In this document: piece by piece, positions 18,085-27,467 of the stretch
Position numbering within the stretch: position 1 is the first letter of the stretch
Layout: every line of letters begins with the position of its first letter
Assembly (NCBI RefSeq): GCF_000764025.1
Contig: NZ_KN234770.1
Span: 1-40,073, forward strand
Length of the DNA stretch: 40,073 nt
Direction of reading: 5' to 3'
Source: Pseudohaliea rubra DSM 19751
GTDB taxonomy: Bacteria > Pseudomonadota > Gammaproteobacteria > Pseudomonadales > Halieaceae
Position numbers and translations under genes: made by a program
The notes under the pieces: model-generated
The model's input: the letters and a program-made list of their open reading frames with translations, nothing else
What the model was told of the DNA's origin: nothing
Databases searched by the model: none

Positions 18085-20571
18085 TCAGAAATGGGGGTCG
18101 AGGTCCGGATGGATACTCGCGAGCTGTTCTCGAAACAGGTTCATGATGTCGTGCAGCACGGCTTCATCATCGCCCTCGAAGCGAGCGGTGAGCGCCGCCG
18201 AGGTGTTGGAGGCGCGGATCAATCCCCAGCCTCGAGGGTAGTCCACCCGGACGCCGTCGAGGTCGTTGATGCGCCCGTCGCCGAAGTCCCCCTCGCTCCG
18301 CAAGGCCTCTACCAGCTGGAACTTCTTGCTGTCGTCCACGGGGATGAGGATCTCGGGGGTGCTTGCGGAATACGTGAACTGCTTGAGGAGCGCGTCCAGG
18401 GAGCCCTCGCTGCTGCTGACGATTTCGGCCAGCCGCGCGGCGGCATAGAGACCGTCATCGAAGCCGAACCAGCGCTCGCCGAAGACCATGTGTCCGGAGA
18501 ATTCGCCGCCCACTAACGCGCCGGTTTCCGCCACTTTTTCCTTGATGTGCGTGTGGCCCGTACGCCAGAGTACCCCGCGGCCGCCGAGGCTGGTGACCAG
18601 CTGGGCAAGGTTGCGCGAGCACTTCACGTCGTAGACCACGTCGGCCCCCGGGTTGCGGGTAATCACGTCGCGGGCGAAGAGCATGAGCAGATAGTCGGCG
18701 TCCACGATCTCGCCGCTGCCGGTCACCGCTGCCACCCGGTCACCATCGCCGTCCAGGGCGATGCCGAAGTCTGCGCCTTCCCGGCGCACCGTCTCCTGCA
18801 GGTCTGCGAGGTTGGCCGCCACGCTCGTGTCGGGCGAGTGGTTCGGGAAGCTGCCGTCAATGTCGCAATACAGCGGCACGACTTCGCAGCCGAGCTCCTC
18901 GAAGAGGGTTGGCGCGAGGTGGCCGGTAGCGCCGTTACCGGCGTCAATGACGATCTTCAGGGGCATGGCAATGGCGACATCGCTGACCACTTCGTCGAGG
19001 TAGTCCGAGGCGACGTCGCGCTGGAGCATGTGTCCGGTGCCCTGGCTGAACTTCCCGGAAAGCGCGATAGCCCGCAGGCGCTCGATGTCCCCGCTGGCCG
19101 GGGGCCTCTGCTCCAGGACCAGCTTGACGCCATTGTATTCCGGCGGATTGTGGCTGCCGGTCACGATGACAGCGGAGGTTGCTCCCTGGAGCTGGTGAGT
19201 CGCGAAGTAGGCCAGCGGCGTGGGCACCAGACCGATGTCAATCACATCCCTGCCCGCCTGCAGCAGCGCCCGCTCCAGCCCGGCTTTGATGCGGCCACTG
19301 CTTGCGCGCCCGTCGTAGGCGAGCACCAGGGTCTGCTCGCCTTTCTGCCCGGCCAGGGTGCCGATGGCCGCACCGATGCGGTAGACCGTGTCGTCATCCA
19401 GCTCTGTGTCGGCAATGCCGCGGATATCATAGGCCCGGAAGATGTGCTCGGGCAGTGCCGTTGCCGGCCCGGCAACGGCGGTGAGGGCCGGCGCACTGCC
19501 GCCGCTGGGCGGGGGCGGGGCAGTCAGCACGCGGGGTACGCTGCCCACGCCGTCCATGCGTGCCCGGCGCAGCGTCAGCTTGCGCAGGTTGCGGGCAATG
19601 GGTGCAAGCTCGGGCACCTGCAGGGTGTAAGGGGTGCGGTGCTGGGCGGCGGCCTCGGCCCGGGCGACTTCCCGGCGCAGGACCAGCGGATAGCGCTGCG
19701 CCACCAGGGCAAAGCCGGCGCTGCCGGTAAGCAGCAGCAGGAACACGGCAAGGAGCGGTTGCGAAACCTTGTCCTCAAGGGATTCGATCAGCATCTCGCC
19801 GGGAGTAAAAATGACGAACCAGGGTGTGCCCGCAACGGCCGCCCGTGCCACCCGGTCGCCCGCCGCGCCCCCGCCGACCTGTGTCTCCGTGTCGGCGCCC
19901 CGCCCCGGCAGTCGCTGTACCAGCGAGAACCGGCCGGCCCCATCGTCCGGGAGGGCCAGGCTGTCACGGAACAGGCGTTGGTCGTAACTGAGCAGCGCGA
20001 CCAACCGGGCGCCGTTGCCGGCGAGCTGCCCACGCTCGGCGAAGGAGTAGAGCCAGCGCTCCGCGCTGCGGTAGGCCTCCGGCATGGGTCGCTCGCCGTT
20101 GGCGGCGCGGCGGACCAGGTCGATCTCGATATGGTTGCGCAGCCCCGCTTCGATCTTATCCAGACCGGCGGTGCCGCGATCATCCAGAGCGAGGAGGCGC
20201 AGCCCGAGGGCGCCGGGGAAGCCGGCGAGCGCGTCGTCCGCAGCCGCGGCGAGGGCTGCGGCGGAGGGGTCCGCCAGCCGTGCCGGGAGCTGCTCCGCGG
20301 CAAGCACCGATTGCAGCCGTGCCTGAAGTGCCTCAAGCTGTGCTGCTATCGCCTGGGCGCGATTTGCCGCATAGCCTGCAGCGACCTCATCGACCAGCGC
20401 CCGCTCCAGGGCCGGCTGGCGCAGAACCAGCAGCCAGACCAGGAGGAGCATGGCGGGAATGACGAGGAGCGCTGCGCCCTGGCGAAGGATGTTGTAGAGC
20501 GCGTTGCCCGCCGTGTCTATGCCGTGCACACGGCGACTGTCGCTATGGCGTTGCTGTTCTTTTTTAAGCAT
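18085..20571 (-). CDS. algC: Membrane-anchored phosphomannomutase/phosphoglucomutase (AlgC type)
   Basis: An 828-residue protein, far longer than the ~463-residue AlgC of P. aeruginosa. The C-terminal part from about residue 375 is a complete phosphohexomutase: FRAYDIRGI, the catalytic serine S473 in TGSHNPPEYNG, the metal loop ALDGDGDRVAAV and the sugar-binding GGEFSGHMVF. In front lie a transmembrane helix (about 33-51), an extracytoplasmic region of about 220 residues and a second helix (about 271-290), arranged like a sensory Cache-type domain, then a linker. It should supply mannose-1-P and glucose-1-P for polysaccharide synthesis. The role of the N-terminal half is unknown. It is followed by argB. 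Confidence 0.92.
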   Translation of the reverse strand: MLKKEQQRHSDSRRVHGIDTAGNALYNILRQGAALLVIPAMLLLVWLLVLRQPALERALVDEVAAGYAANRAQAIAAQLEALQARLQSVLAAEQLPARLADPSAAALAAAADDALAGFPGALGLRLLALDDRGTAGLDKIEAGLRNHIEIDLVRRAANGERPMPEAYRSAERWLYSFAERGQLAGNGARLVALLSYDQRLFRDSLALPDDGAGRFSLVQRLPGRGADTETQVGGGAAGDRVARAAVAGTPWFVIFTPGEMLIESLEDKVSQPLLAVFLLLLTGSAGFALVAQRYPLVLRREVARAEAAAQHRTPYTLQVPELAPIARNLRKLTLRRARMDGVGSVPRVLTAPPPPSGGSAPALTAVAGPATALPEHIFRAYDIRGIADTELDDDTVYRIGAAIGTLAGQKGEQTLVLAYDGRASSGRIKAGLERALLQAGRDVIDIGLVPTPLAYFATHQLQGATSAVIVTGSHNPPEYNGVKLVLEQRPPASGDIERLRAIALSGKFSQGTGHMLQRDVASDYLDEVVSDVAIAMPLKIVIDAGNGATGHLAPTLFEELGCEVVPLYCDIDGSFPNHSPDTSVAANLADLQETVRREGADFGIALDGDGDRVAAVTGSGEIVDADYLLMLFARDVITRNPGADVVYDVKCSRNLAQLVTSLGGRGVLWRTGHTHIKEKVAETGALVGGEFSGHMVFGERWFGFDDGLYAAARLAEIVSSSEGSLDALLKQFTYSASTPEILIPVDDSKKFQLVEALRSEGDFGDGRINDLDGVRVDYPRGWGLIRASNTSAALTARFEGDDEAVLHDIMNLFREQLASIHPDLDPHF

Positions 20572-20608
20572 GGCAGCCGGCCCCCGCTACATCATAAACC
20601 GGCGTGCG

Positions 20609-21832
20609 TCACGGCGAAACGACAGCCGTGCCGCGGGCAGCCGCATAGCGGGCGGCGATGCGTTCGATAATGAGACGGGCGAGGCTGCCCTTGCCGGTCC
20701 TCGGCAGGGCTTCCTCACCCCCCGGCCAGAGCAGCGTCACGGCGTTATCGTCGCTGTTGAAACCGATACCTTCCGCTGCGACATCGTTGGCGACCACCAG
20801 ATCAAGCCGTTTGCGCTCCAGCTTGCCGCGGGCGTAGGCGAGAAGATCCCGGGTCTCCGCGGCAAAGCCCACGGTGAAGGGCCGCGGCTCTGCCGCGGCG
20901 ACGGTGGCGACGATGTCCGGGTTGCGCACCAGGGTGAGCGTCAGCTGCTCATCCTCCTTCTTTATTTTCTCGCCAGCGATCTGCGCCGGGCGGTAGTCAG
21001 CAACGGCGGCGCAGGCGATGAAGATGTCGCAAGCGGGTAGCGCAGCCAGGGAGGCGGCGAGCATGTCCTCGGCGCTCTCTACGTCCCGGCGCGCCACGTG
21101 GGCGGGCGTCTCCAGGGTGACCGGGCCGCTGATCAGGGTCGTGCGGGCACCGGCATCCACGCAGGCGGTGGCGAGGGCGAAGCCCATCTTGCCGGAGCTG
21201 TGGTTCGAGAGGTAGCGCACCGGGTCCAGGGCCTCCCGGGTCGGCCCGGCGGTGACGACGACGCGGAGCCCGGCGAGGGCACCGTGTTCGAAGAGGGCGG
21301 CGGCGTGCCCGGCGATAGCCTGCGGCTCGCTCATGCGCCCGGTACCCACGTCGCCGCAGGCCTGGTCCCCGGCCGCGGGGCCGATCCGGTGCACCCCCCG
21401 CCCCTCGAGGGTGGCTATATTCGCGGTGGTGGCCGGATCGGCCCACATCTGCTGATTCATGGCCGGCGCCAGCAGTAACGGGGCGGCTGTAGCGAGCGCG
21501 ACGGTGGTCAGCAGATCGTCGGCGCGGCCGGCGGCGAGGCGGGCGATGCAGTCGGCGGTGGCCGGGGCGATGAGCAGAAGATCCGCCCAGCGGGCGAGCT
21601 CTATGTGGCCCATGCCGCGCTCGGCCTCTGCGTCGAGAAGGTCCCGATGCACCGGATGCGTGGACAGCGCCTGCAGCGTGAGCGGCGTAATAAAGGCTTC
21701 GGCACCGCGGGTCATGATCACGCGCACGTCGGCGCCGCGTGCCTGCAGTTCGCGCACGAGGAAGGCGGCCTTGTAGGCGGCAATGCCGCCGCAGACGCCA
21801 AGGACGACATTGCGATTGAAAAGATGTGCCAT
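20609..21832 (-). CDS. coaBC: Bifunctional phosphopantothenoylcysteine decarboxylase/synthetase
   Basis: A 407-residue CoaBC (Dfp), which adds cysteine to 4'-phosphopantothenate and decarboxylates the product in coenzyme A synthesis. The CoaC half has VLGVCGGIAAYKA, the PAMNQQMW motif and the flexible-loop cysteine in ACGDVGTGRM. The CoaB half has VTAGPTREALDPVRYLSNHS, SGKMG, AVADYRP and ANDV. The start at 21832 (MAHLFNRNVVLG) gives the family N-terminus; the upstream extension to 21991 overlaps radC and is rejected. In Pseudomonas, dut lies between coaBC and algC. Here only 37 bases separate them and dut is absent. Confidence 0.95.
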   Translation of the reverse strand: MAHLFNRNVVLGVCGGIAAYKAAFLVRELQARGADVRVIMTRGAEAFITPLTLQALSTHPVHRDLLDAEAERGMGHIELARWADLLLIAPATADCIARLAAGRADDLLTTVALATAAPLLLAPAMNQQMWADPATTANIATLEGRGVHRIGPAAGDQACGDVGTGRMSEPQAIAGHAAALFEHGALAGLRVVVTAGPTREALDPVRYLSNHSSGKMGFALATACVDAGARTTLISGPVTLETPAHVARRDVESAEDMLAASLAALPACDIFIACAAVADYRPAQIAGEKIKKEDEQLTLTLVRNPDIVATVAAAEPRPFTVGFAAETRDLLAYARGKLERKRLDLVVANDVAAEGIGFNSDDNAVTLLWPGGEEALPRTGKGSLARLIIERIAARYAAARGTAVVSP

Positions 21833-21934
21833 CGCGGGCCCCGGGCTGGGAAAATCGGGCAAGTGAAGGATGGGAAGATAGCACAGGGCTTCCCGCCGGA
21901 CACGGCTCGCGACAGCCCAGGGAGGGGCGGAACC

Positions 21935-22609
21935 ATGGCGATCGGCGACTGGCCGCGGGGCGAGGGCCCGCGGGAGAAACTGCATCTGCACGGCCCGGGT
22001 GTGCTCTCCGACGCGGAACTCCTCGCGGTGGTGCTGCGCACGGGCCGGCGTGGTCTAAGTGCCCTCGGCCTTGCCTGCGCGCTCCTCGAGCGGGCCGGCG
22101 ACCTCGCCGGGGTGCTCGCCATGGATGCCGCCGCGCTCGAGGCGGAGCCCGGGATCGGTAGCGCCAAGGTTGCTCAGCTCCAGGCTGCCGTAGAGCTCGC
22201 CCGACGCAGCGTCGAGCAGCAGCTGCGGCGGGGCAATGTCATGAGCAGCCCGCGGCACACCCGGCGCTTTCTGCAGCACCACCTCGCGAGCCGCAGCCGC
22301 GAGGTCTTTACCTGTCTGTTCCTGGACAGCCAGCACCGGCTGCTGCGCTGCGAAGACCTCTTCCTCGGGACCCTCGACGGCGCCGCGGTCTATCCCCGGG
22401 AGGTGGCCGTGCGCGCCCTGCAGCACCGGGCGGCGGCAGTGATTCTCGCCCACAATCACCCCTCCGGCGTTGCCGAGCCAAGCCATGCGGACCGGCGCAT
22501 CACCGAGCGGCTGCAGGCCGGCCTGGGCCTGCTGGATATCCGCGTGCTCGACCACGTCATTGTCGGCCGCGGCGAGGCCTTCTCTTTTGCCGAGCAGGGA
22601 CTCTTGTAG
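21935..22609 (+). CDS. radC: RadC family JAB/MPN-domain protein
   Basis: A 224-residue RadC (YicR) protein. The N-terminal part (GEGPREKLHLHGPGVLSDAELLAVVLRTG) and a helix-hairpin-helix-like segment (EAEPGIGSAKVAQLQA) precede the JAB-type metal site. That site reads AVILAHNHPSGVAEPSHAD, with the HxH...SG...D pattern needed for metal binding. The historical label 'DNA repair' is poorly supported in the family. The ATG at 21935 has a GGGAGGGG site; earlier in-frame starts are antisense to coaBC. It precedes rpmB. Confidence 0.94.
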   Translation: MAIGDWPRGEGPREKLHLHGPGVLSDAELLAVVLRTGRRGLSALGLACALLERAGDLAGVLAMDAAALEAEPGIGSAKVAQLQAAVELARRSVEQQLRRGNVMSSPRHTRRFLQHHLASRSREVFTCLFLDSQHRLLRCEDLFLGTLDGAAVYPREVAVRALQHRAAAVILAHNHPSGVAEPSHADRRITERLQAGLGLLDIRVLDHVIVGRGEAFSFAEQGLL

Positions 22610-22625
22610 CGGGCCCCATTAGTCC

Positions 22626-22654
22626 TTGCGGACGCCCTGGCCTTCTGGTATAAA
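22626..22654 (+). promoter_or_regulatory. Sigma-70 promoter of rpmB-rpmG
   Basis: TTGCGG (22626-22631) and TATAAA (22649-22654) are separated by exactly 17 nt, just after the radC stop and about 95 nt before the rpmB ATG. This is a good match to a strong housekeeping promoter, as expected for ribosomal protein genes. Confidence 0.65.
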
Positions 22655-22748
22655 GTCGCGCTCCGCGCGGCAGGCCCCCCGATTGACGGGCAGGTACGCT
22701 CCGCCGCCGCACCGTTTTTCAGGCCTCCGGGTCCCCAAGGAGACAACG

Positions 22749-22985
22749 ATGGCACGAGTCTGTCAGATCACCGGCAAGCGCCCGGTCACCGGTAACAACG
22801 TATCGCACGCCAAGAACCGGCGTCGCCGCCGCTTTCTGCCGAACCTGCACCAGCATCGTTTCTGGGTGGAGTCAGAGAAGCGCTTCGTGGCGCTGCGCGT
22901 ATCCAGCAAGGGCATGCGCATCATCGACAAGAAAGGTATCGAGACCGTCCTGGGCGAAATGCGCGCCCGCGGCGAGAAGTTCTGA
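22749..22985 (+). CDS. rpmB: 50S ribosomal protein L28
   Basis: A 78-residue L28 with the invariant [20 protein letters not shown] start and the basic [12 protein letters not shown] segment. The [21 protein letters not shown] region is typical. AAGGAG lies 6 nt before the ATG. It is first of the rpmB-rpmG pair under the promoter at 22626. Confidence 0.98.
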   Translation: MARVCQITGKRPVTGNNVSHAKNRRRRRFLPNLHQHRFWVESEKRFVALRVSSKGMRIIDKKGIETVLGEMRARGEKF

Positions 22986-23011
22986 ACACGGCTGGCTGAA
23001 GGAGCACGATC

Positions 23012-23167
23012 ATGAGAGAAAAGATCCGCATGAATTCCACCGCCGGCACCGGGCATTTCTACACCACGGACAAGAACAAGCGCACCACGCCGGACAAGCT
23101 TGAAATGAAGAAGTTCGATCCCGTCGTTCGGAAGCACGTGATCTACAAGGAAGGCAAGATCAAGTAA
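23012..23167 (+). CDS. rpmG: 50S ribosomal protein L33
   Basis: A 51-residue L33 ([20 protein letters not shown], then [21 protein letters not shown]). It lacks the CXXC pairs of zinc-binding L33 forms, so it is the zinc-independent type. AAGGAG precedes the ATG at 7 nt. It begins 26 nt after rpmB and is followed within 20 nt by an intrinsic terminator. Confidence 0.98.
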   Translation: MREKIRMNSTAGTGHFYTTDKNKRTTPDKLEMKKFDPVVRKHVIYKEGKIK

Positions 23168-23187
23168 GGCGCTTGCGAGCACCCAGG

Positions 23188-23215
23188 ACCCCGGCACCGC
23201 GTCGGGGTTTTTTTT
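23188..23215 (+). terminator. Intrinsic terminator after rpmG
   Basis: ACCCCG (23188-23193) pairs with CGGGGT (23203-23208) across a 9-base loop and is followed directly by a run of eight T (23208-23215). It lies between rpmG and mutM, only 28 nt before the mutM start, so it probably limits read-through into mutM. Confidence 0.88.
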
Positions 23216-23243
23216 GCCCGGTTTTCCTGTCGAGGCCGACGCC

Positions 23244-24056
23244 GTGCCCGAGCTCCCCGAAGTCGAAACCACCCGCCGCGGTCTTGCTCCGCACGCCGTG
23301 GGCGAGCGGGTTCTCGCCGTCACCGTCCGCGAGCCCAGGCTCCGCTGGCCTGTGGATCCGGCGCTGCCCGCGGCGCTTGCCGGTCAGCGCATCGAGGCCA
23401 TCGACCGGCGCGCCAAATACCTGCTCCTGCGCACCGGCGCCGGGCGCCTCATGGTGCATCTGGGTATGTCCGGCTCCCTGCGCGTGCTCCCGGCCGGCAC
23501 GGCCCCGGCGGCGCACGACCATATTGATATCGTGCTCGGCAGCGGCCTGGTCCTGCGCTACAACGATCCGCGTCGCTTCGGCAGCTTTCACTGGCTTCCC
23601 GGCGACGACGACCACCCGCTGCTCGCCCACCTCGGTCCCGAACCCCTGGGCGATGGCTTTGACGGCACCTACCTGTACCGCCTTTCCCGCGGCCGGCGCG
23701 CCCCGGTCAAGGTTTTCATTATGGACGCGCGCGTGGTGGTGGGCGTGGGCAATATCTACGCCGCCGAATCCCTGTTTCTGGCCGGCATCACCCCGCGGCG
23801 CCCGGCCGGGCGCATTGCCGCGGCGCGTTACAGCGCCCTCGCGGGACACATCCGCGCCGTGCTGACGGCCGCCATCGCCCAGGGCGGCACTACGCTCCGG
23901 GACTTCGTCGGCACCGACGGGCGCCCGGGCTACTTTGCGCAGCAACTATGGGTCTACGGTCGGGGCGGTGAGTCCTGCCGGCGCTGCGGGGCGCCGCTCC
24001 GGGAGTGTCGCATAGCCCAGCGGGCCAGCGTTTACTGCGTAGCCTGCCAGCGGTGA
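23244..24056 (+). CDS. mutM: Formamidopyrimidine-DNA glycosylase (Fpg/MutM)
   Basis: A 270-residue base-excision repair enzyme that removes 8-oxoguanine and formamidopyrimidines. The start must be the GTG at 23244, because the mature protein needs Pro as its first residue after Met and the sequence reads (M)[12 protein letters not shown]; the frame upstream runs into the terminator. Catalytic Pro and Glu at the N-terminus, the conserved lysine in [22 protein letters not shown] and a C-terminal zinc finger (CRRCG...YCVACQR, C-x2-C-x16-C-x2-C) are present. It follows rpmB-rpmG, as in E. coli. Confidence 0.96.
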   Translation: MPELPEVETTRRGLAPHAVGERVLAVTVREPRLRWPVDPALPAALAGQRIEAIDRRAKYLLLRTGAGRLMVHLGMSGSLRVLPAGTAPAAHDHIDIVLGSGLVLRYNDPRRFGSFHWLPGDDDHPLLAHLGPEPLGDGFDGTYLYRLSRGRRAPVKVFIMDARVVVGVGNIYAAESLFLAGITPRRPAGRIAAARYSALAGHIRAVLTAAIAQGGTTLRDFVGTDGRPGYFAQQLWVYGRGGESCRRCGAPLRECRIAQRASVYCVACQR

Positions 24057-24113
24057 ACGGGCTACACTGTTTTCGTCAGAGGTAGCGGATCAGCCGGTCC
24101 GGGGGAGAGAAGC

Positions 24114-24485
24114 ATGGATCTTCGCAAGCGCCTTACCGGGGGGCTGCGCGCCGTCAGGTGGCCACTGCCCGTTCTTTTGCTGGCACTGCTGGTCGCCGTG
24201 CCTGCGACTCACGCCCAGCCGGTGGATGAGAAGCCCGACCCCTTCGCTATGGTCGGCGATCTTGTGGTCGCGCGGCCCATCGGCCTTGCGATGACCGCGG
24301 TAGGCGCCGCGGCCTTCGTGGTCAGCCTGCCGTTCACTGCCCTCGCCGGGCACGTGAGTGAAGCGGCCGAGACCCTCGTGCTTGGGCCCGGCGAGGCGAC
24401 CTTCGTGCGCTGTCTCGGTTGCACCGAGCCCGGCTATACCTACAAGGACAAGGAGCTCCGGGACGCCCGCGGGCAGAACGAGTGA
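24114..24485 (+). CDS. Small exported or membrane protein of unknown function
   Basis: A 123-residue protein. It has a signal peptide with a basic start, a hydrophobic core of about 17 residues and ATHAQ as the likely cleavage point. A second hydrophobic stretch, [23 protein letters not shown], follows. The pattern RP-G-x3-T-x2-G-x3-FVVSLPFT, then FVRCLGC near the end, looks like a family of small gammaproteobacterial envelope proteins, but I know no function. Two cysteines (CLGC) lie near the C-terminus. It sits after mutM and ends 1 nt from the convergent coaD stop. Confidence 0.7.
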   Translation: MDLRKRLTGGLRAVRWPLPVLLLALLVAVPATHAQPVDEKPDPFAMVGDLVVARPIGLAMTAVGAAAFVVSLPFTALAGHVSEAAETLVLGPGEATFVRCLGCTEPGYTYKDKELRDARGQNE

Positions 24486-24486
24486 G

Positions 24487-25014
<528 letters not shown>

Positions 25015-25611
25015 TCATCCGGGGGCCACAAACGGCCGGTAGAGCCCGAACTGCACGCCGCCGCTCCTGCCGTTGCGGTGGCAGGTCCAGCTGTCCGGCA
25101 GCAGCGCCGCGGGATCGCGCTGATCCGTCTCGACGTAGACGAGGCTGTCACTGTGGCAAAGGGGTGTGAGGCTGGCGCTGGCCCTAGCGAGCGCGTCGCC
25201 GGCGAAGGGTGGATCGAGGAACACCACGTCGAAGGGTCCGCTGCCGTGGCTGAGGAAGCGCTCGGCACGCTCGCAGCGGCAGTCCGCGCGGTCCCGCGCG
25301 TCGAGGCTGTCGAGGACGGCGCAGAGGCGGTCCATGGCCTGCCGGTCGCTGTCCACGAAGGTGACTGCCCCGGCCCCCCGGGACAGGGCTTCGAGGCCCA
25401 GGGCGCCACTGCCGGCGAAGAGGTCGAGGCAGCGCGCCCCCGGCACGACTGCCTGCAGCCAGTTGAAAAGGGTCTCGCGTACGCGATCCGCGGTGGGCCG
25501 CAGCCCCGGCCGGTCTGCCACGGCCAGGCGGCGCCCCCGCCACTGGCCGCCGATAATGCGTATTCCCCCGCCCGCGCGGGCGCGCGCATGTTGTCTGCGG
25601 CCTGCCGCCAT
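25015..25611 (-). CDS. rsmD: 16S rRNA (guanine966-N2)-methyltransferase
   Basis: A 198-residue SAM-dependent methyltransferase that methylates G966 of 16S rRNA on the assembled 30S particle. IRIIGGQWRGRRL, LRPTADRVRETLFNWL, the SAM-binding LDLFAGSGALGLEALSRGA and the catalytic FLDPPFA motif (DPPF type) are all clear. The ATG at 25611 gives the family start and has AGGCGGG upstream; the much longer frame to 26067 is antisense to ftsY. It is divergent from ftsY, with 73 bases between. Confidence 0.94.
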   Translation of the reverse strand: MAAGRRQHARARAGGGIRIIGGQWRGRRLAVADRPGLRPTADRVRETLFNWLQAVVPGARCLDLFAGSGALGLEALSRGAGAVTFVDSDRQAMDRLCAVLDSLDARDRADCRCERAERFLSHGSGPFDVVFLDPPFAGDALARASASLTPLCHSDSLVYVETDQRDPAALLPDSWTCHRNGRSGGVQFGLYRPFVAPG

Positions 25612-25684
25612 TTTTCCCGCCTGTGCCACGGTGATAGCATAGGCACCCCGCGGGCGCCCGCCCGCGCACTCTAGCACGGCTGAC

Positions 25685-26782
25685 ATGAAGTTCTTCAAGC
25701 GCAGGAAAGGCGCTGCCGACGAGGGCGCCGAGGCGCCCGCGAGCGACAGCGCCGCAACCGGGGAGACCCCCGCTGAAAGCCCTCCCAACCGTACGCCGGA
25801 GGCTCCCGCGGACCCGACGCCGGCCCCGGGTACCCCCCCGCCGGGGGCCGTTGAAACAACCCGGCCGGGCTTCTTTGCGCGGCTGCGGCGCGGTCTCGGG
25901 CGTACCGGTGACAACCTCGTCGCCGGCCTTGGCAACCTGTTCCTTGGCCGCAAGGAGATCGATGCGGAGCTCCTCGAGGAGCTTGAGTCCCGGCTGCTGC
26001 TTGCGGATGTGGGCGTCGATGCGACCCTGCACATCATCGAGCGGCTGACGCAGCGCGTATCGCGCAAGGAGCTGACCGAGCCTGCGGCCCTGCGTGAGGC
26101 CCTGCGCGAAGAGCTGCAGGCAATTCTCGAGCCCTGTGAGCAGCCCCTGTCCGTTGCCGGCGCAGCGCCCTATGTGATCCTCATGGTCGGCGTGAACGGC
26201 GTCGGCAAGACCACCACCATCGGCAAGCTGGCCCGGCGTTTTCAGGACGAGGGCCGCTCGGTGATGCTCGCGGCGGGCGATACCTTCCGCGCCGCCGCCG
26301 TGGAGCAGCTGCAGGTCTGGGGTCAGCGCCACGATGTGCCGGTGATCGCCCAGCACACAGGAGCCGACAGCGCTTCGGTGCTCTTCGACGCCTTTGCCGC
26401 GGCCCGGGCCCGGGGCGTGGATGTGCTCATTGCCGATACCGCCGGGCGTCTGCACAACAAAGAGCACCTCATGGACGAACTGCGCAAGGTTGTGCGCGTC
26501 CTCGGCAAGCAGGATCCGGCTGCGCCCCACGAGATAATGCTGGTGCTCGATGCGGGTACCGGGCAGAACGCCCTCGCTCAGGCTGACCATTTCACCGAGG
26601 CCGTGGGCGTGACCGGCCTCACGCTCACCAAGCTCGACGGTACGGCCAAGGGCGGGATCATCTTCGCCATTGCCCGCAAGCTTGGCTTGCCGATTCGTTT
26701 CATCGGTGTCGGCGAGACGGCGGAAGACCTGCGTCCCTTCGCCGCTGGCGAGTTCATCGACGCGCTTTTCGACCGGGACTAG
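25685..26782 (+). CDS. ftsY: Signal recognition particle receptor FtsY
   Basis: A 365-residue SRP receptor GTPase that delivers ribosome-nascent chains to the membrane. The N-terminal 60 residues are acidic, Ala/Pro-rich and variable. The N domain starts near [20 protein letters not shown], and the G domain has [46 protein letters not shown] and [12 protein letters not shown]. It leads the conserved ftsY-ftsE-ftsX-rpoH cluster. Confidence 0.97.
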   Translation: MKFFKRRKGAADEGAEAPASDSAATGETPAESPPNRTPEAPADPTPAPGTPPPGAVETTRPGFFARLRRGLGRTGDNLVAGLGNLFLGRKEIDAELLEELESRLLLADVGVDATLHIIERLTQRVSRKELTEPAALREALREELQAILEPCEQPLSVAGAAPYVILMVGVNGVGKTTTIGKLARRFQDEGRSVMLAAGDTFRAAAVEQLQVWGQRHDVPVIAQHTGADSASVLFDAFAAARARGVDVLIADTAGRLHNKEHLMDELRKVVRVLGKQDPAAPHEIMLVLDAGTGQNALAQADHFTEAVGVTGLTLTKLDGTAKGGIIFAIARKLGLPIRFIGVGETAEDLRPFAAGEFIDALFDRD

Positions 26783-26804
26783 TTGTGACCCCGGGCCTTC
26801 AGCC

Positions 26805-27467
26805 GTGATCAGCTTCGAGCGTGTCAGCAAGCGCTACGAGGGGGGGCACGATGCGCTCCGGGACGTTTCTTTCGAGATCGGCGCCGATGAGCTGGTCTTT
26901 CTCACCGGCCACTCCGGCGCCGGCAAGACCACGCTCCTGCGCCTCGTGATGCTGCTGGAGCAGCCGACCCGGGGGCGGGTGCTGGTCGCCGGTCGCGACC
27001 TGTCGCGTATCACCCGGCGCGCTATCCCTGCGCACCGGCGGGAGGTCGGTGTGGTTTTCCAGAATCATCGGCTGCTCTTTGATCGCAGCGTTTTCGACAA
27101 TGTCGCCCTGCCTCTGTATATCGCCGGCTATGACCACCGGGAAATCGGCAAGCGCGTGCGCGCGGCCCTCGACAAGGTTGGTCTGCTGCGGCAGGAGCGG
27201 GCCATGCCCGTGACCCTCTCCGGCGGTGAACAGCAACGGGTGGGTATTGCCCGCGCGGTGGTCGGCCGGCCCCCGGTGCTCCTTGCCGACGAGCCTACGG
27301 GCAACCTCGATCCGGCCCTGTCGGCGGAGATCATGACCCTTTTCGAGGATTTTTCCCGGGTTGGCGTCACCGTACTCATCGCCAGCCACGATCTGGCCCT
27401 GATTTCCCGGCTGCGCCATCGCATCATTACCTTGCGCGAGGGGCGCCTGGTGGGGGCTCCGGCCTGA
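26805..27467 (+). CDS. ftsE: Cell division ATP-binding protein FtsE
   Basis: A 220-residue ABC ATPase that works with FtsX at the septum to activate peptidoglycan hydrolases. The start is the GTG at 26805 (MISFERVSKRYEGG), giving the family length; the frame open to 26670 overlaps ftsY and is rejected. Walker A is GHSGAGKTT, the Q-loop is VVFQNHRLL, the signature is LSGGEQQR, and Walker B is VLLADEPTGNLD. Its stop shares one base with the ftsX ATG (TGATG). Confidence 0.96.
   Translation: MISFERVSKRYEGGHDALRDVSFEIGADELVFLTGHSGAGKTTLLRLVMLLEQPTRGRVLVAGRDLSRITRRAIPAHRREVGVVFQNHRLLFDRSVFDNVALPLYIAGYDHREIGKRVRAALDKVGLLRQERAMPVTLSGGEQQRVGIARAVVGRPPVLLADEPTGNLDPALSAEIMTLFEDFSRVGVTVLIASHDLALISRLRHRIITLREGRLVGAPA

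Noticed and set aside
18547-20670. A 707-codon open frame on the plus strand, antisense to algC
   Set aside because: It lies almost wholly opposite the recognisable algC gene in high-GC DNA, has no recognisable domain, and its composition is that of a shadow frame.
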